Positions 20,147 through 29,433 of a stretch of 45,793 bases of DNA are shown here, piece after piece; positions within the stretch are counted from its first letter, which is position 1, and each line of letters opens with the position of its first letter. Made by a program: the position numbers and the translations under genes. Location: assembly GCA_005805505.1 (NCBI GenBank), contig SYMJ01000040.1, positions 1 to 45,793 of the forward strand, read 5' to 3'. The notes beneath the pieces were generated by a model. That model saw nothing but the letters and a program-made list of their open reading frames with translations. It searched no databases and was not told the DNA's origin. Source of the DNA: Verrucomicrobiales bacterium (GTDB lineage Bacteria; Verrucomicrobiota; Verrucomicrobiia; Limisphaerales; UBA9464).

Positions 20147-20370
20147 CTCCTGGGTAGGGACCGATCTCCGAGCTACCCCTATGAGGCACCGCCTAACCGA
20201 CGAGGCCCCATGTAGGCCGGGTCCCCTGACCCGGCGTCCGGCTCTTGCGGGCCGCCCGGTGAGGGCACCGGGCCTACAAGGAGGTGCGTGGGTGAGGTGG
20301 AGTTCGTGGCGTGAATCCGGGATGCAGCCCGATAAGCCTCCCAGGTAGGGACCGACTTCCGAAGTTGTTG
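20147..20370. repeat. Two copies of a dispersed repeat (consensus CTCC-nGGTAGGGACCGAnnTCCGA); a third degenerate copy lies at 38763-38790
   Basis: 20147 ctcctgggtagggaccgatctccgagctac; 20338 ctcccaggtagggaccgacttccgaagttg; 38763 cctccgaggtagggcgatttctccgaaag. Confidence 0.7.
20211..20278. repeat. REP-like nested palindrome
   Basis: TGTAGGCCGGGTCCCCTGACCCGG...CCGGTGAGGGCACCGGGCCTACA: outer arms TGTAGGCC/GGCCTACA, inner stems CCGGGT-cccctg-ACCCGG and CCGGT-gagggc-ACCGG. Confidence 0.85.
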
Positions 20371-20422
20371 AATCGGTTAAGGCTTTGAGTGCGTCGGGTT
20401 CGCTGAAACCCATTCTTCCACC

Positions 20423-22765
20423 TCACTCCTGAAGGAAGCTCAGCAGGCGACGGGCTTCGGGGAGCAGGAAATGGAAGTCGGTAAAGGGTTCGAAGCCGAT
20501 GTCTTGCCAGCGCACGTGACCCTCGCCATCCACCAAGAAAACCCCGTGCAGGGCGGCACCCTCGAAGTCGTCATGCGCATGCCATTTCTTGAAGGCCGCC
20601 AGCGTCGGGTCAGCCGCTAGAGGGAATGAAATCCGGCCGTCCTTCCCGGCCTTTTCCCGCGTCTTGGCCAGGCCTTCGACGGTCTCGGTGCTAATGGCCA
20701 AAATATCGATCCCGGCCTTCTTGAACTCCTCGGTTCGCGGGGCAAGCAAGCGGAGTTGCTCCACGCAGTGCAGGCATCCGCCGCCGAGGTAGAAGACGAG
20801 CAGCACCGGGCGCCCGTGGAAATCGGCTAAGTGGATGGGCTTGCCGTCCGAGCCGGTGACCGCCAGCGGCGGGGCCGGCTGCGGGTTCCAGCGGAAAGAT
20901 CCCAGCGAGTCGTGCGCGGGCCGGGTTCCGGAGTCGGTCGGATAGGTGGCCGCCGGTCGCCAGTCCGAGCCGGTGTCCGAAGCCTTGGAGGCGGCAATCA
21001 CCGGGGCCAGACGGCGCACGATGGGCAGGTGGGTGTCCATCTGGGCGCTGAGACCCCGCAAGGTCGCGAAGGTCTTCAGGGCTTCATTGGTTTGGCCGGC
21101 CTTCCACTGGAGTTCGGTTTGCAAGGCCAGCGGGTGCACTTGGTTAGTTCCGGCGTCCACGGCCTCTTTGGCCAGCTTCAGGGCCTGATTGGTGTTCCCG
21201 ATTTGGAACCACATCGCGGCGAGGCGTTCCTTGGAGACGGTCTTCAGGGCCTCCAGACGCTTGGGCAGGTCGTTGGTTTCGCCGGCGTGCACATTCAGAC
21301 CCACGCGCAGTTCCTCGATGAAATTCTCCAAGTTCTCCATCGGTTCTGTGGTGCGCTTCACGGCATCCGCGATGGCTGAATCGATTTCGCCGCGGCCTTT
21401 CTTGTCGGCCTTGGCCTTGGCCTCGGCGGCGTCCACATGGGCTCGTCGCTCGTCGCGCAGCACTCGGATGGCCGCCTCGATGGATTCAATTTGCTCCGAG
21501 ACGCCCACGCGGTTGCCTTTGCCGAGATGGGCCAACCCGAGCAGGCGCGCCCGTCGTCCTTGCTCGTCGGCCAGAACGGTCGGTTCCAGATAGGGGGTCT
21601 GACTCAGTCGCAGGGCTTCGTCCCACAGTTCCCAACGCAGCAGTGTCTCCATCAAGCGTCGGCGTCCGTGGGATCCGGTGCCCCGCTTTTCGTAGGCGAT
21701 CCCGTTGGTCTGCTTGTCGAGGGTGTTGAAACCGGGATGTCGGGGCATCTCGATCAAGTTGACGCACAAATCCACCGCCCGGTTGACCTGTCCGATGTAA
21801 TTGTAGGTTTGTACCAACCACTCGCTGTTGTGCGCGTAGTTGTGGATGTGGTCGGGCAACAAGCGGTCGGCCATCAACTGGCTGTTGTCCACGCGCACCG
21901 AAGCTTCCTGTTGCCACGCCATATCGGGGTAGCGCTTGAGCTTGTTGAAGGTGTGGCCGGCCATGTGCCACTGATGGGCCACGCCCGGGGAGCTCTGGCC
22001 GGATTTCGAGGCCGAGGGAACCGCCCGGAGGGCCGACTCATCCTTTTCACCGTCCCAGAGGTGGATGCGGTAATGGTGCGCCGGGTGCATGGGCTGCTGC
22101 GCAAAGACCTCCTTGAGAATGGATTCGACCGCTTGGGCGCTGCCGATGGGCCAGCCCTTGTAGCTGCTGTCCCACACGTGGACCGCGAGGAAGGCCTTGG
22201 CCTCCACGTCTTCGGGAAACTCGAAGATGATGTTCTCGAGCGCGCGGGTGTAGTCGCGGCGGCGTTCCTTCTCGTCGCGATTCGGGTCCTTGTGGAACTC
22301 GGCCAGGGATTCGATCCAGAGCTTCTCGCGGCGATGGACGGTTCCCTTGCGGCGGTCGGCCTCCTTGATGAACCCGGCCGCGCGGGTGGCGTTGTTGGCG
22401 TTGGCCATGGCCATGCCCCAGTAAGCCATGGCGCAGTTCGTGTCGCGGAAGGCGGACTCGCGGAAGGAGCGCTCGGATTCCAAGTACCAGAACCCGTGCA
22501 ACTGCCCCACGCCTTGCAGGAAGAACTTGCGGGCGACGTCGTTGGTGGTGGTGATGTCGAAGTGGATCTCCGGCATGCCCGACATTTTCCGGGCGTGTTG
22601 GCGCAGGCCTTCGTTGAAGATCTGCCCGTGCATGGAGTGGCCCGGATCCACCGTCTTGGCGTCGTCGGGCCCAGCCTTGGTTGGGTCGCCGTCATGGGCC
22701 ATCCCTGAGAGGACGGTGCTTAGGAGAAGAATTCCTAGCACCCCTGTATACCCGCGGCGTCGCAT
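20423..22765 (-). CDS. TPR-rich protein with C-terminal redoxin (AhpC/TSA) domain
   Basis: N-terminal TPR-like region (ARKFFLQGVGQLHGFWYLESERSFRESAFRDTNCAMAYWGMAMAN). C-terminal VLLVFYLGGGCLHCVEQLRLLAPRTEEFKKAGIDILAIS. Confidence 0.85.
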   Translation of the reverse strand: MRRRGYTGVLGILLLSTVLSGMAHDGDPTKAGPDDAKTVDPGHSMHGQIFNEGLRQHARKMSGMPEIHFDITTTNDVARKFFLQGVGQLHGFWYLESERSFRESAFRDTNCAMAYWGMAMANANNATRAAGFIKEADRRKGTVHRREKLWIESLAEFHKDPNRDEKERRRDYTRALENIIFEFPEDVEAKAFLAVHVWDSSYKGWPIGSAQAVESILKEVFAQQPMHPAHHYRIHLWDGEKDESALRAVPSASKSGQSSPGVAHQWHMAGHTFNKLKRYPDMAWQQEASVRVDNSQLMADRLLPDHIHNYAHNSEWLVQTYNYIGQVNRAVDLCVNLIEMPRHPGFNTLDKQTNGIAYEKRGTGSHGRRRLMETLLRWELWDEALRLSQTPYLEPTVLADEQGRRARLLGLAHLGKGNRVGVSEQIESIEAAIRVLRDERRAHVDAAEAKAKADKKGRGEIDSAIADAVKRTTEPMENLENFIEELRVGLNVHAGETNDLPKRLEALKTVSKERLAAMWFQIGNTNQALKLAKEAVDAGTNQVHPLALQTELQWKAGQTNEALKTFATLRGLSAQMDTHLPIVRRLAPVIAASKASDTGSDWRPAATYPTDSGTRPAHDSLGSFRWNPQPAPPLAVTGSDGKPIHLADFHGRPVLLVFYLGGGCLHCVEQLRLLAPRTEEFKKAGIDILAISTETVEGLAKTREKAGKDGRISFPLAADPTLAAFKKWHAHDDFEGAALHGVFLVDGEGHVRWQDIGFEPFTDFHFLLPEARRLLSFLQE

Positions 22766-22819
22766 TGCGGAAGGCTAACCGCGAGGCACCGGGGGCCAAG
22801 AGGGATCTTGAGGATCCGG

Positions 22820-24205
22820 TCAATGAGTTTCGCGCAGGCAGTAGAGTCGCGAGGCGGTGCGGATGAAGAGCCGGTCCCCAGCGATGGCGGGAGTGGCCAT
22901 GCACAATTCGCCCAGCGCATTGACCCGCTCCAACTGGTAGGGGTCCTTACCGCTGACCACATAGGTGTCGCCGTCTTCGCTGAGGCAGAAGACTCGCCCG
23001 CGGTAGGCCCAGGGTGAGGCGGTGAAGCCGGCCGTTCCGTCGACCTTGATCCGCTGCTTGCCGTAAAGTTCCCGACCCGTTCGAGCATCGCGACAGCTCA
23101 AGAAGCCGAAATCCCACAGCACGTAGAATCGGCCGTCGTAGGCCAGTGGCGACGGGTTATACGGGGCAGCGTTGGCTTCCATCCAGGCGATGGTGGCGCT
23201 TTCCCGGGCTCCTTCCGCCAGGGTGAGATCGCCGACTCCGCCAGGGCGGATGGCGTAGACGGGCTTGTTGAGCTTGAGGTTGTCACCGACGTACCCCGCG
23301 CCGACATACAGCAACCCCTCGGCCTCGAACGGGGTGGGGATGACGATCGTTGAGGGCCCTTGCAGATGCCACAGCACCTTGCCTGTCAGGTCGTAGCTGC
23401 GGATTTGAGTGCGGCCCGGAACCACCAGTTCGGTGCGCTTCGGGGTCTTCCAAAGGTAGGGGGTGCTGAAGTTGCTGGGTTCATCGCGCGGGACTTGCCA
23501 CAGGATCTTGCCTGTCTTGGCGTCGAACGCACTCAAGGTCGAAGCCTCTTCGTTGTCGTTCACCACATACACCCGTCCCTCGTGCAAGACAGGGGAAGCG
23601 GAGGTGCCCCATCCGTAGCGCATCTTGTGGGGTTGAATGGGTTGCGACCAAACCACCTTGCCCTGGAGATCGAGGCAGAACAGGCCCACCGATCCAAACA
23701 GCACGTACACGTGCTTGCCGTCGGTGACCGGGGTCTCGGAGGCATAGCTATTCTTGAGGTGGATGGGCGTGGTCGGAATTGCTCCGTGAAGCTCGGTGCT
23801 CCAGAGGGTCTTGCCCGAGTCGCGGTCGAGGCACAGGGCCATCCAGCGTTGGCGCTGCTTCGGGGGTTCCGGGCGGTCGCCGCCGAAATACAGACCCTTC
23901 TTCGGAGCCTCCAGTTCTCCCTCGCTCACTGCCGTGGTGAGGAACACCCGTTTTCCCCACACGATCGGCGAAGACCACCCGCGTCCGGGAACCTCTGCAC
24001 GCCAGGCAACATTCGTTTCCGGGCCCCAGACCAAGGGTAGCCGATCCGAGGTGCCGACTCCGCGGCTTTCGGCCCCCCGGAACTGGGGCCAGTTGGCCTG
24101 TGCGGCTGCGTCTTGTGCCAGCGTGACGGTGAGCGCCAGAGCGACGCCAGCAGCCAGCCATCGCTGCCCGATTCGCATTCCCCACACGCCGACGTCTGTC
24201 TTCAT
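22820..24205 (-). CDS. PQQ-binding-like beta-propeller repeat protein
   Basis: NWPQFRGAESRGVGTSDRLPLVWGPETNVAWRAEVPGRGWSSPIVWGKRVFLTTAV...FDAKTGKILWQVPRD. Confidence 0.9.
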   Translation of the reverse strand: MKTDVGVWGMRIGQRWLAAGVALALTVTLAQDAAAQANWPQFRGAESRGVGTSDRLPLVWGPETNVAWRAEVPGRGWSSPIVWGKRVFLTTAVSEGELEAPKKGLYFGGDRPEPPKQRQRWMALCLDRDSGKTLWSTELHGAIPTTPIHLKNSYASETPVTDGKHVYVLFGSVGLFCLDLQGKVVWSQPIQPHKMRYGWGTSASPVLHEGRVYVVNDNEEASTLSAFDAKTGKILWQVPRDEPSNFSTPYLWKTPKRTELVVPGRTQIRSYDLTGKVLWHLQGPSTIVIPTPFEAEGLLYVGAGYVGDNLKLNKPVYAIRPGGVGDLTLAEGARESATIAWMEANAAPYNPSPLAYDGRFYVLWDFGFLSCRDARTGRELYGKQRIKVDGTAGFTASPWAYRGRVFCLSEDGDTYVVSGKDPYQLERVNALGELCMATPAIAGDRLFIRTASRLYCLRETH

Positions 24206-24278
24206 CCGCCTTGGCTAACGATCTCTGTGAAGGGAGGCAACTTCCATCGGCTAAAGCACAATGGGTTTCAGGTCCGGC

Positions 24279-25727
24279 CTACGCGACCACCGACCGCACC
24301 ACTTCGCCGGAGACGTCGGTGAGGCGGAAGTCGCGGCCGGCGTGGCGGTAGGTGAGGCGCTCGTGGTCGAAGCCCAGCAGGTGGAGCATGGTGGAGTGCA
24401 AGTCGTGCACGCTCACGGGGTTCTCGACCGCGCGGAACCCGAACTCGTCGGTGGCGCCATGAGCCACGCCGCCCCGGACGCCGCCGCCCGCCAGCCAGAC
24501 GCTGAAGCCGTAGTGGTTGTGGTCGCGGCCCAGCTTAGACTTACCGCTGTCGCCGAGTTCGACCGAGGGCGTGCGCCCGAACTCACCGCCCCAGAGGATG
24601 AGCGTGTCGTCGAAGAGGCCGCGCTGCTTGAGGTCGGTGATGAAGGCGGCGATGGGGCCATCAATCTCGGCGGCGTTCTTCCGGTGATTGGCCTCAATGT
24701 TGTCGTGATGGTCCCAGGGTTGCCCGGCTCCGTGCCACAACTGCACCACCCGGACTCCGCGCTCGAGCAACCGCCGGGCGATGAGCGTCTGCCGGCCGTG
24801 CACGGTGTCACCGTACATGGCCCGGACGGAGGCCGGTTCGCGGGACAAATCGAAGGCGTCGCTGGCTTCCATTTGCATGCGGAAGGCCAGCTCGAACGAT
24901 TCGATGCGCGCCTCCAGTCGAGGATCCGATCCGTGGTCGCTCCGGTGGGCGGCATTGAGCGAGGCCAGAAGATCCAGCTGCCGGCGTTGCATGCCCGGGG
25001 TGGCGTGCGGGCTGCGGATATTCTCGATGAGCCGCTCCACCTCGCGGTGTTGCGGATCCACAAACGTCCCCTGGAACACGCCGGGCAGGAAGGCCGATTG
25101 CCAGTTCTCGGAGTCCTTGATGGGCAAGCCGCCGGGGCATAGCGAGACGAAGCCCGGCAAGTTCTGGTTCTCGGTACCGAGCCCATACAGCGCCCAGGAT
25201 CCGAAGCTGGGCCGTGGCTGCACGCTGTCGCCGCAATTCATGAGCATGAGCGAAGGCTCGTGATTGGGCACTTGCGCATGCATGGAGCGGATGACGGCGA
25301 TGTCGTCGGCATGGGCGGCGGTGCGGGCGAAGAGTTCGCTGATTTCTAAACCGCTTTGCCCGTAGCGCGAGAACTGGAAGGGCGAGGGCAGGGCTGCGCC
25401 GGTTTTGCGTTCGGTGCGGAGGTATTGACCGGGCAGGGGTTGGCCGGCGTATTTCGCGAGGGCCGGCTTGGGGTCGAAGGTATCCACCTGCGACGGCCCG
25501 CCATTGAGGAAGAAATGCACGACGCGGCGGGCCCGCGGTGCGAAGTGGGGTGAACGGGCGGCCAGCGGGGAAATGGAGGAGCCCGCGGCCGTTGCGGTGG
25601 GAAGGTCTCCGAGGGTCTGCAGCGACAGGGCCCCGAGGCCGAGGCCAGATCGGGTGAGAAAATCACGACGACTGAGCGAGGGCCGATGCGAACTCTGGCT
25701 GGAAAACGGGGAGAACCTGGAAGGCAT
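24279..25727 (-). CDS. DUF1501 domain-containing protein
   Basis: SRRDFLTRSGLGLGALSLQTLG Tat-like signal; RVVHFFLNGGPSQVDTFDPKPALAKYAGQPLPG; WGGEFGRTPSVE. Confidence 0.95.
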   Translation of the reverse strand: MPSRFSPFSSQSSHRPSLSRRDFLTRSGLGLGALSLQTLGDLPTATAAGSSISPLAARSPHFAPRARRVVHFFLNGGPSQVDTFDPKPALAKYAGQPLPGQYLRTERKTGAALPSPFQFSRYGQSGLEISELFARTAAHADDIAVIRSMHAQVPNHEPSLMLMNCGDSVQPRPSFGSWALYGLGTENQNLPGFVSLCPGGLPIKDSENWQSAFLPGVFQGTFVDPQHREVERLIENIRSPHATPGMQRRQLDLLASLNAAHRSDHGSDPRLEARIESFELAFRMQMEASDAFDLSREPASVRAMYGDTVHGRQTLIARRLLERGVRVVQLWHGAGQPWDHHDNIEANHRKNAAEIDGPIAAFITDLKQRGLFDDTLILWGGEFGRTPSVELGDSGKSKLGRDHNHYGFSVWLAGGGVRGGVAHGATDEFGFRAVENPVSVHDLHSTMLHLLGFDHERLTYRHAGRDFRLTDVSGEVVRSVVA

Positions 25728-25746
25728 GGTAGGAGGAGCAGGTCGT

Positions 25747-28290
25747 TCAATCGGCGAAGGCGAACTCGTTGGTGAGGAGGAGCACGTGGGCGTACTGCTC
25801 CCAAGGGCTCAGTCGTGGCTCGGGTGGTCCGATCGGCGGCAGCACAGGTCGGTCGGGTGCGGTTTCGGCGGCGGTCACGAATCGGAGTCCGTCAGTGATT
25901 TCAGTGGGTCGGGCGGCTCGTTGGAAAAGGCGTCGGTGCAAGTCGTGGATGCGGGCCGTGGGAGACAGTGCGGCTCCGGACTTGGCCAGCGACCGGGCCT
26001 GATCGGCGGCAAAGGTACCGTTGAGAAAATAGAGCCCTTGCTGCGGCACGGTGGTTTCGTGTCGGACGGCCACATGCAAATCTGGGTTGGCGAAGTCGAA
26101 GGTGCGCAGCACGCCGGGGAGGAATTGTCGGTCCACGAAACCGTAGACAGAGCGTCGGTGGTTATTGGGTTCGAGAAGACCTACGGCCGGACCAGCCATC
26201 CGGGGATCCAGTCGGCCGGAGGCGGTGAGCAGGGCGTCGCGCAGTTGTTCGAATTCCAATCGGCGCAGCGGGAACTGCGCGAGCCAGCGGTTCTCGGGAT
26301 CGAGTTTCTGGATTCGGTTCCGTTCATCCGCACTGCGCCCATCGTGTCCCTGGGACGCCGATTGGTACGCGGCGCTGGAGACGATGAGCCGGTGGAGTGC
26401 CTTGAGGCTCCAGCCTGAATCGACGAAGCGCAGGGCCAGCCAGTCGAGCAGCTCGGGATGGCTCGGGGCTTCGGCGCGCAGGCCCCAGTCGCTGGGGGTC
26501 TTGACCAGGCCGGTGCCGAAGTGGTGTTGCCAAACGCGGTTGACCATGACGCGGGCGGTGAGCGGGTTGTCGGGCGAGGCGATGGCTCGGGCGAGTTCGA
26601 GGCGGCCGTTGCCCTTCTGGAATGGGCGGCGGTCGGGACCGGTCAGTACTTCGAGAAAGCGGCGTGGGGCCTCGGGCCCTGGCTGCGAGGGGCTACCGCG
26701 GCGGAACACCACGGGCTGTGGTTCCGGGGGGCGATCGACGAGCACGAGTGCGGCTTGGACACCGAGGGCGATGAGTCGTCGGTCGACCGCGCCCTGGAGT
26801 TGCCAGAGTTCGACGGTGATGTCGGTCGGGTAGAAAAACTCGGTGTTCACCATTCCGGTGTCGGGAACGGTGGTGGGCGAGGCCGGGTCGTGGAGAAAGC
26901 GGCGGAGGGCTTCGGAGGGCGGGTCGGGAGTACCGGCCTGTGGGTCGATCGGTTTTGTAGCCTTTTTTGAGGCCTCCCTCAGGGCCTTCCAGTCGTTGTC
27001 CACCCGAGTGAAGAGATCGCCGTAGCGCCGGGTGACCTCGGTCCGGGAGGTCGGCGCTTGGGCAAAGGCCGCAGCCACCCGTGGGTTCCAACTCTGTGCG
27101 AGGTGGCGGGAGGCGGCGAGCGCCCGGGCGGCCGCGGACGGCCAGTCGGCGTCGGGCAGGTGATGCAGGTCTGCGATGAGGATCCGCCAGGGTCCGAAGA
27201 TCGGGTGATCGGGAGTGGCCGACACGTTCAGGAAATCCCGCCACCGGCGCACCGACATGGGGATGATGTCTCTGGTGGAGAGGAGTTGGTCGAAGCCTTC
27301 CTCGGGGTAGTCCTTCAGATTCAACTGCGCTGCGAGGTAGTCGCCGGCCCGTTCGCGCAGTCGGGCGTTGGCCTCGGAACGGCGCAAGCGCATCTGGTCG
27401 GAGGATTTCTTTCGCAGGGCGGCGAGTTCAGAATCTTGCGGTTCGTTGAAGGTGACTAGTTGGTCGTCGTTGCCCCGGAGCACGCCGTAGAGGGAGTAGT
27501 AGTCGGCCGTCGGAATGGGGTCGTATTTGTGATCGTGGCAACGGGCGCAGGCGACGGTGAGGCCCAGGGTGCCGCGGGTGATGACGTCGATGCGGTCGTC
27601 GATGATGTCGTGGGTGACGCCGAGGAAGCGGCGGCCGCCGGTGATGAAGCCCAGGGCGGCGAGGTCGGGGGAATCGGCCGGGACGATCTGGTCGGCGGCG
27701 AGTTGGAGCAGCAGGAATCGGTCGTAGGGCAGGTCGGTGTTGAGGGCATTGATGACCCAGTCGCGGTAGGCAGGTGCGTGAACAAAGCGGGGTTCTTCGC
27801 GTCCGTAGACGTAGCCCTTGGTGTCGGAGTAGCGGGCGACGTCGAGCCAATGGCGTCCCCAGCGTTCGCCGTATCGGGGGGAGTTGAGCAGGCGGTCGAT
27901 GAGTCGGCCGGTCGCACCGGTGCGGTCACGGGCGGTTTCGGTGATGAAGCGGTCAACGTCGGCGGGTTCGGGGGGAAGGCCGGTGAGATCAAGGCTGAGG
28001 CGTCGGATGAGGGTGCGCGGGTCGGCCGGCGGGGCGGGGTGGATTCCGGCGGTTTGGAGCCGGGCGAGGAGGAAGCGGTCGATAGGATTTTGTGCCGATC
28101 CGGGGTGGCCGGTGTCGGGGATCGTGACGGGACGCACGGGCTGAAAGGCCCAATGTTCGCGGGCGTTGTCGGGAGGCCGGACGGCAGCGTGGACTGCGGC
28201 GTGGTCGGAGCCGAGGGCCAGCACGATCGCGAGGGTCCGCACGATGGCGGGGATGCCTGCAAGGAACTGGGTCAGGACTCGGGGGATCAC
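25747..28290 (-). CDS. DUF1549 and DUF1553 domain-containing protein
   Basis: NPIDRFLLARLQTAGIHPAPPADPRTLIRRLSLDLTGLPP...VACARCHDHKYDPIPTADYYSLYGVLRG...MVNRVWQHHFGTGLVKTPSDWG. Confidence 0.95.
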   Translation of the reverse strand: MIPRVLTQFLAGIPAIVRTLAIVLALGSDHAAVHAAVRPPDNAREHWAFQPVRPVTIPDTGHPGSAQNPIDRFLLARLQTAGIHPAPPADPRTLIRRLSLDLTGLPPEPADVDRFITETARDRTGATGRLIDRLLNSPRYGERWGRHWLDVARYSDTKGYVYGREEPRFVHAPAYRDWVINALNTDLPYDRFLLLQLAADQIVPADSPDLAALGFITGGRRFLGVTHDIIDDRIDVITRGTLGLTVACARCHDHKYDPIPTADYYSLYGVLRGNDDQLVTFNEPQDSELAALRKKSSDQMRLRRSEANARLRERAGDYLAAQLNLKDYPEEGFDQLLSTRDIIPMSVRRWRDFLNVSATPDHPIFGPWRILIADLHHLPDADWPSAAARALAASRHLAQSWNPRVAAAFAQAPTSRTEVTRRYGDLFTRVDNDWKALREASKKATKPIDPQAGTPDPPSEALRRFLHDPASPTTVPDTGMVNTEFFYPTDITVELWQLQGAVDRRLIALGVQAALVLVDRPPEPQPVVFRRGSPSQPGPEAPRRFLEVLTGPDRRPFQKGNGRLELARAIASPDNPLTARVMVNRVWQHHFGTGLVKTPSDWGLRAEAPSHPELLDWLALRFVDSGWSLKALHRLIVSSAAYQSASQGHDGRSADERNRIQKLDPENRWLAQFPLRRLEFEQLRDALLTASGRLDPRMAGPAVGLLEPNNHRRSVYGFVDRQFLPGVLRTFDFANPDLHVAVRHETTVPQQGLYFLNGTFAADQARSLAKSGAALSPTARIHDLHRRLFQRAARPTEITDGLRFVTAAETAPDRPVLPPIGPPEPRLSPWEQYAHVLLLTNEFAFAD

Positions 28291-28396
28291 TTTCGGTAGA
28301 GTACCCGAAGCGGTTCGGACGCGTCATGGGTTAAAGCGGGTGGTCGGGGCGATCGGGTGGGTTTTGGGTGTGTGGCGGTGTTGCGGGTTCGGCCAT

Positions 28397-28443
28397 GGGG
28401 CTGAGTCGCGGTGGGGGTTGAGTCGCGATGGGGCTGAGTCGCG
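28397..28443. repeat. Three tandem copies of GGGGYTGAGTCGCG, with a degenerate fourth near 28637
   Basis: ggggctgagtcgcg (28397), ggggttgagtcgcg (28414), ggggctgagtcgcg (28430), ggcgttgagtcggg (~28637). Confidence 0.75.
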
Positions 28444-28715
28444 GGTGTGGCTCCGCGGGATCGGTCCTGCGCTCGCAGGGAACGTTGGGACAGGAGGAGC
28501 TTTCGCGCTATCGCGCTGACGGGATCAGGATGTGGACGTTCCAATGCTCGCTCCGGCCCGATCCCGCTGCCGCCGGGAACTATCAGACTCTCTATCGGAG
28601 TCTGGAGGGATTTGGGTGGCGGACCAGCGGGGGGAGGCGTTGAGTCGGGTGCCACAACTCGAGTTTGGCAGAAGCACGACTTAATTTGCGCATCGATCGC
28701 CATACCGTAGGACCC

Positions 28716-28922
28716 ATGGAAACAGTGACCATTTCGCCAAAGTTCCAAATCGTCATCCCTCAGCGGATCAGGGAGTCCATGGGGCTTCGCTCTGGAGAAA
28801 AAGCCCACGTATTGGCCTTCCGCAATCGCATTGAGATCATCCCCATTCGCGATGTGCGAACGCTGCGTGGTTATCTCAAAGGCATCGATACTTCAGTTGT
28901 TCGCCAGGGCGACCGAGTTTGA
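28716..28922 (+). CDS. AbrB/MazE/SpoVT-type antitoxin
   Basis: METVTISPKFQIVIPQRIRESMGLRSGEKAHVLAFRNRIEIIPI. Confidence 0.88.
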   Translation: METVTISPKFQIVIPQRIRESMGLRSGEKAHVLAFRNRIEIIPIRDVRTLRGYLKGIDTSVVRQGDRV

Positions 28923-29092
28923 ACGTGGTGGATTCATCGGCGTGGCTCGCCTCTTTCGCCGACGAGCTGACTGCGCCTGTGTGGATGCAGCACGACAAGT
29001 TGGTTGTCTGCCCAGCATCCAATCTCATCGGCGACACCGCTTTCCCGACCGCTAACAGGGATCCAATCGTCAGGTGCGAGCTTCAGGCATGA
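28919..29092 (+). pseudogene. Truncated PIN-domain toxin (VapC-like) remnant
   Basis: TTG at 28919 overlaps the antitoxin TGA. In-frame LNVVDSSAWLASFADELTAPVWMQHDKLVVCPASNLIGDTAFPTANRDPIVRCELQA*. It has a PIN-type start (VVDSSAWL) but only 57 codons. Confidence 0.65.
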
Positions 29093-29157
29093 GAGACCCT
29101 ACGCTTTCCACTGCTTCAGTTCGGAGCATCCTCCCAACCTCTGACCCAGGGATGCCA

Positions 29158-29433
29158 AGAGCCTGTCTGAAAATGGGGAGGGGTCCTGCGGCTGGGGAAT
29201 TCTGGGTTGGGCAAGGCGGTGAGCGGCGGGGCAGACCTCCTGCGGTCTGTTCCGCCCGAACCAACGCAGTCCAACCCGGAAAGACCCGCCGCCCGGAGGG
29301 TTTGGGAGGGAAGGGTCCGCTGGCGGCGTTGCTTGTCGGTCACAGACCGCTGCGGGTCTGCTTCCTCCGCGCGCCTTGCCAATCGAACCCTTCCCTCCCA
29401 AACAGAACCCCTCCCCATTTTCAGACAGGCTCT
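29158..29433. repeat. MITE-like palindromic element with perfect 27-bp terminal inverted repeats
   Basis: AGAGCCTGTCTGAAAATGGGGAGGGGT (29158-29184) and its exact reverse complement (29407-29433). Inner inverted pair GTTTGGGAGGGAAGGGT/ACCCTTCCCTCCCAAAC and paired CAGACC/GGTCTG hairpins. Confidence 0.9.

Noticed and set aside
21437-22708. 423-aa plus-strand ORF opposite the TPR-redoxin gene
   Set aside because: Antisense artefact. The minus strand shows TPR and redoxin motifs across the same bases.
28397-28443. Possible CRISPR array
   Set aside because: Repeats are 14 nt with only 2-3 nt between copies and no spacers; no cas genes in the window.
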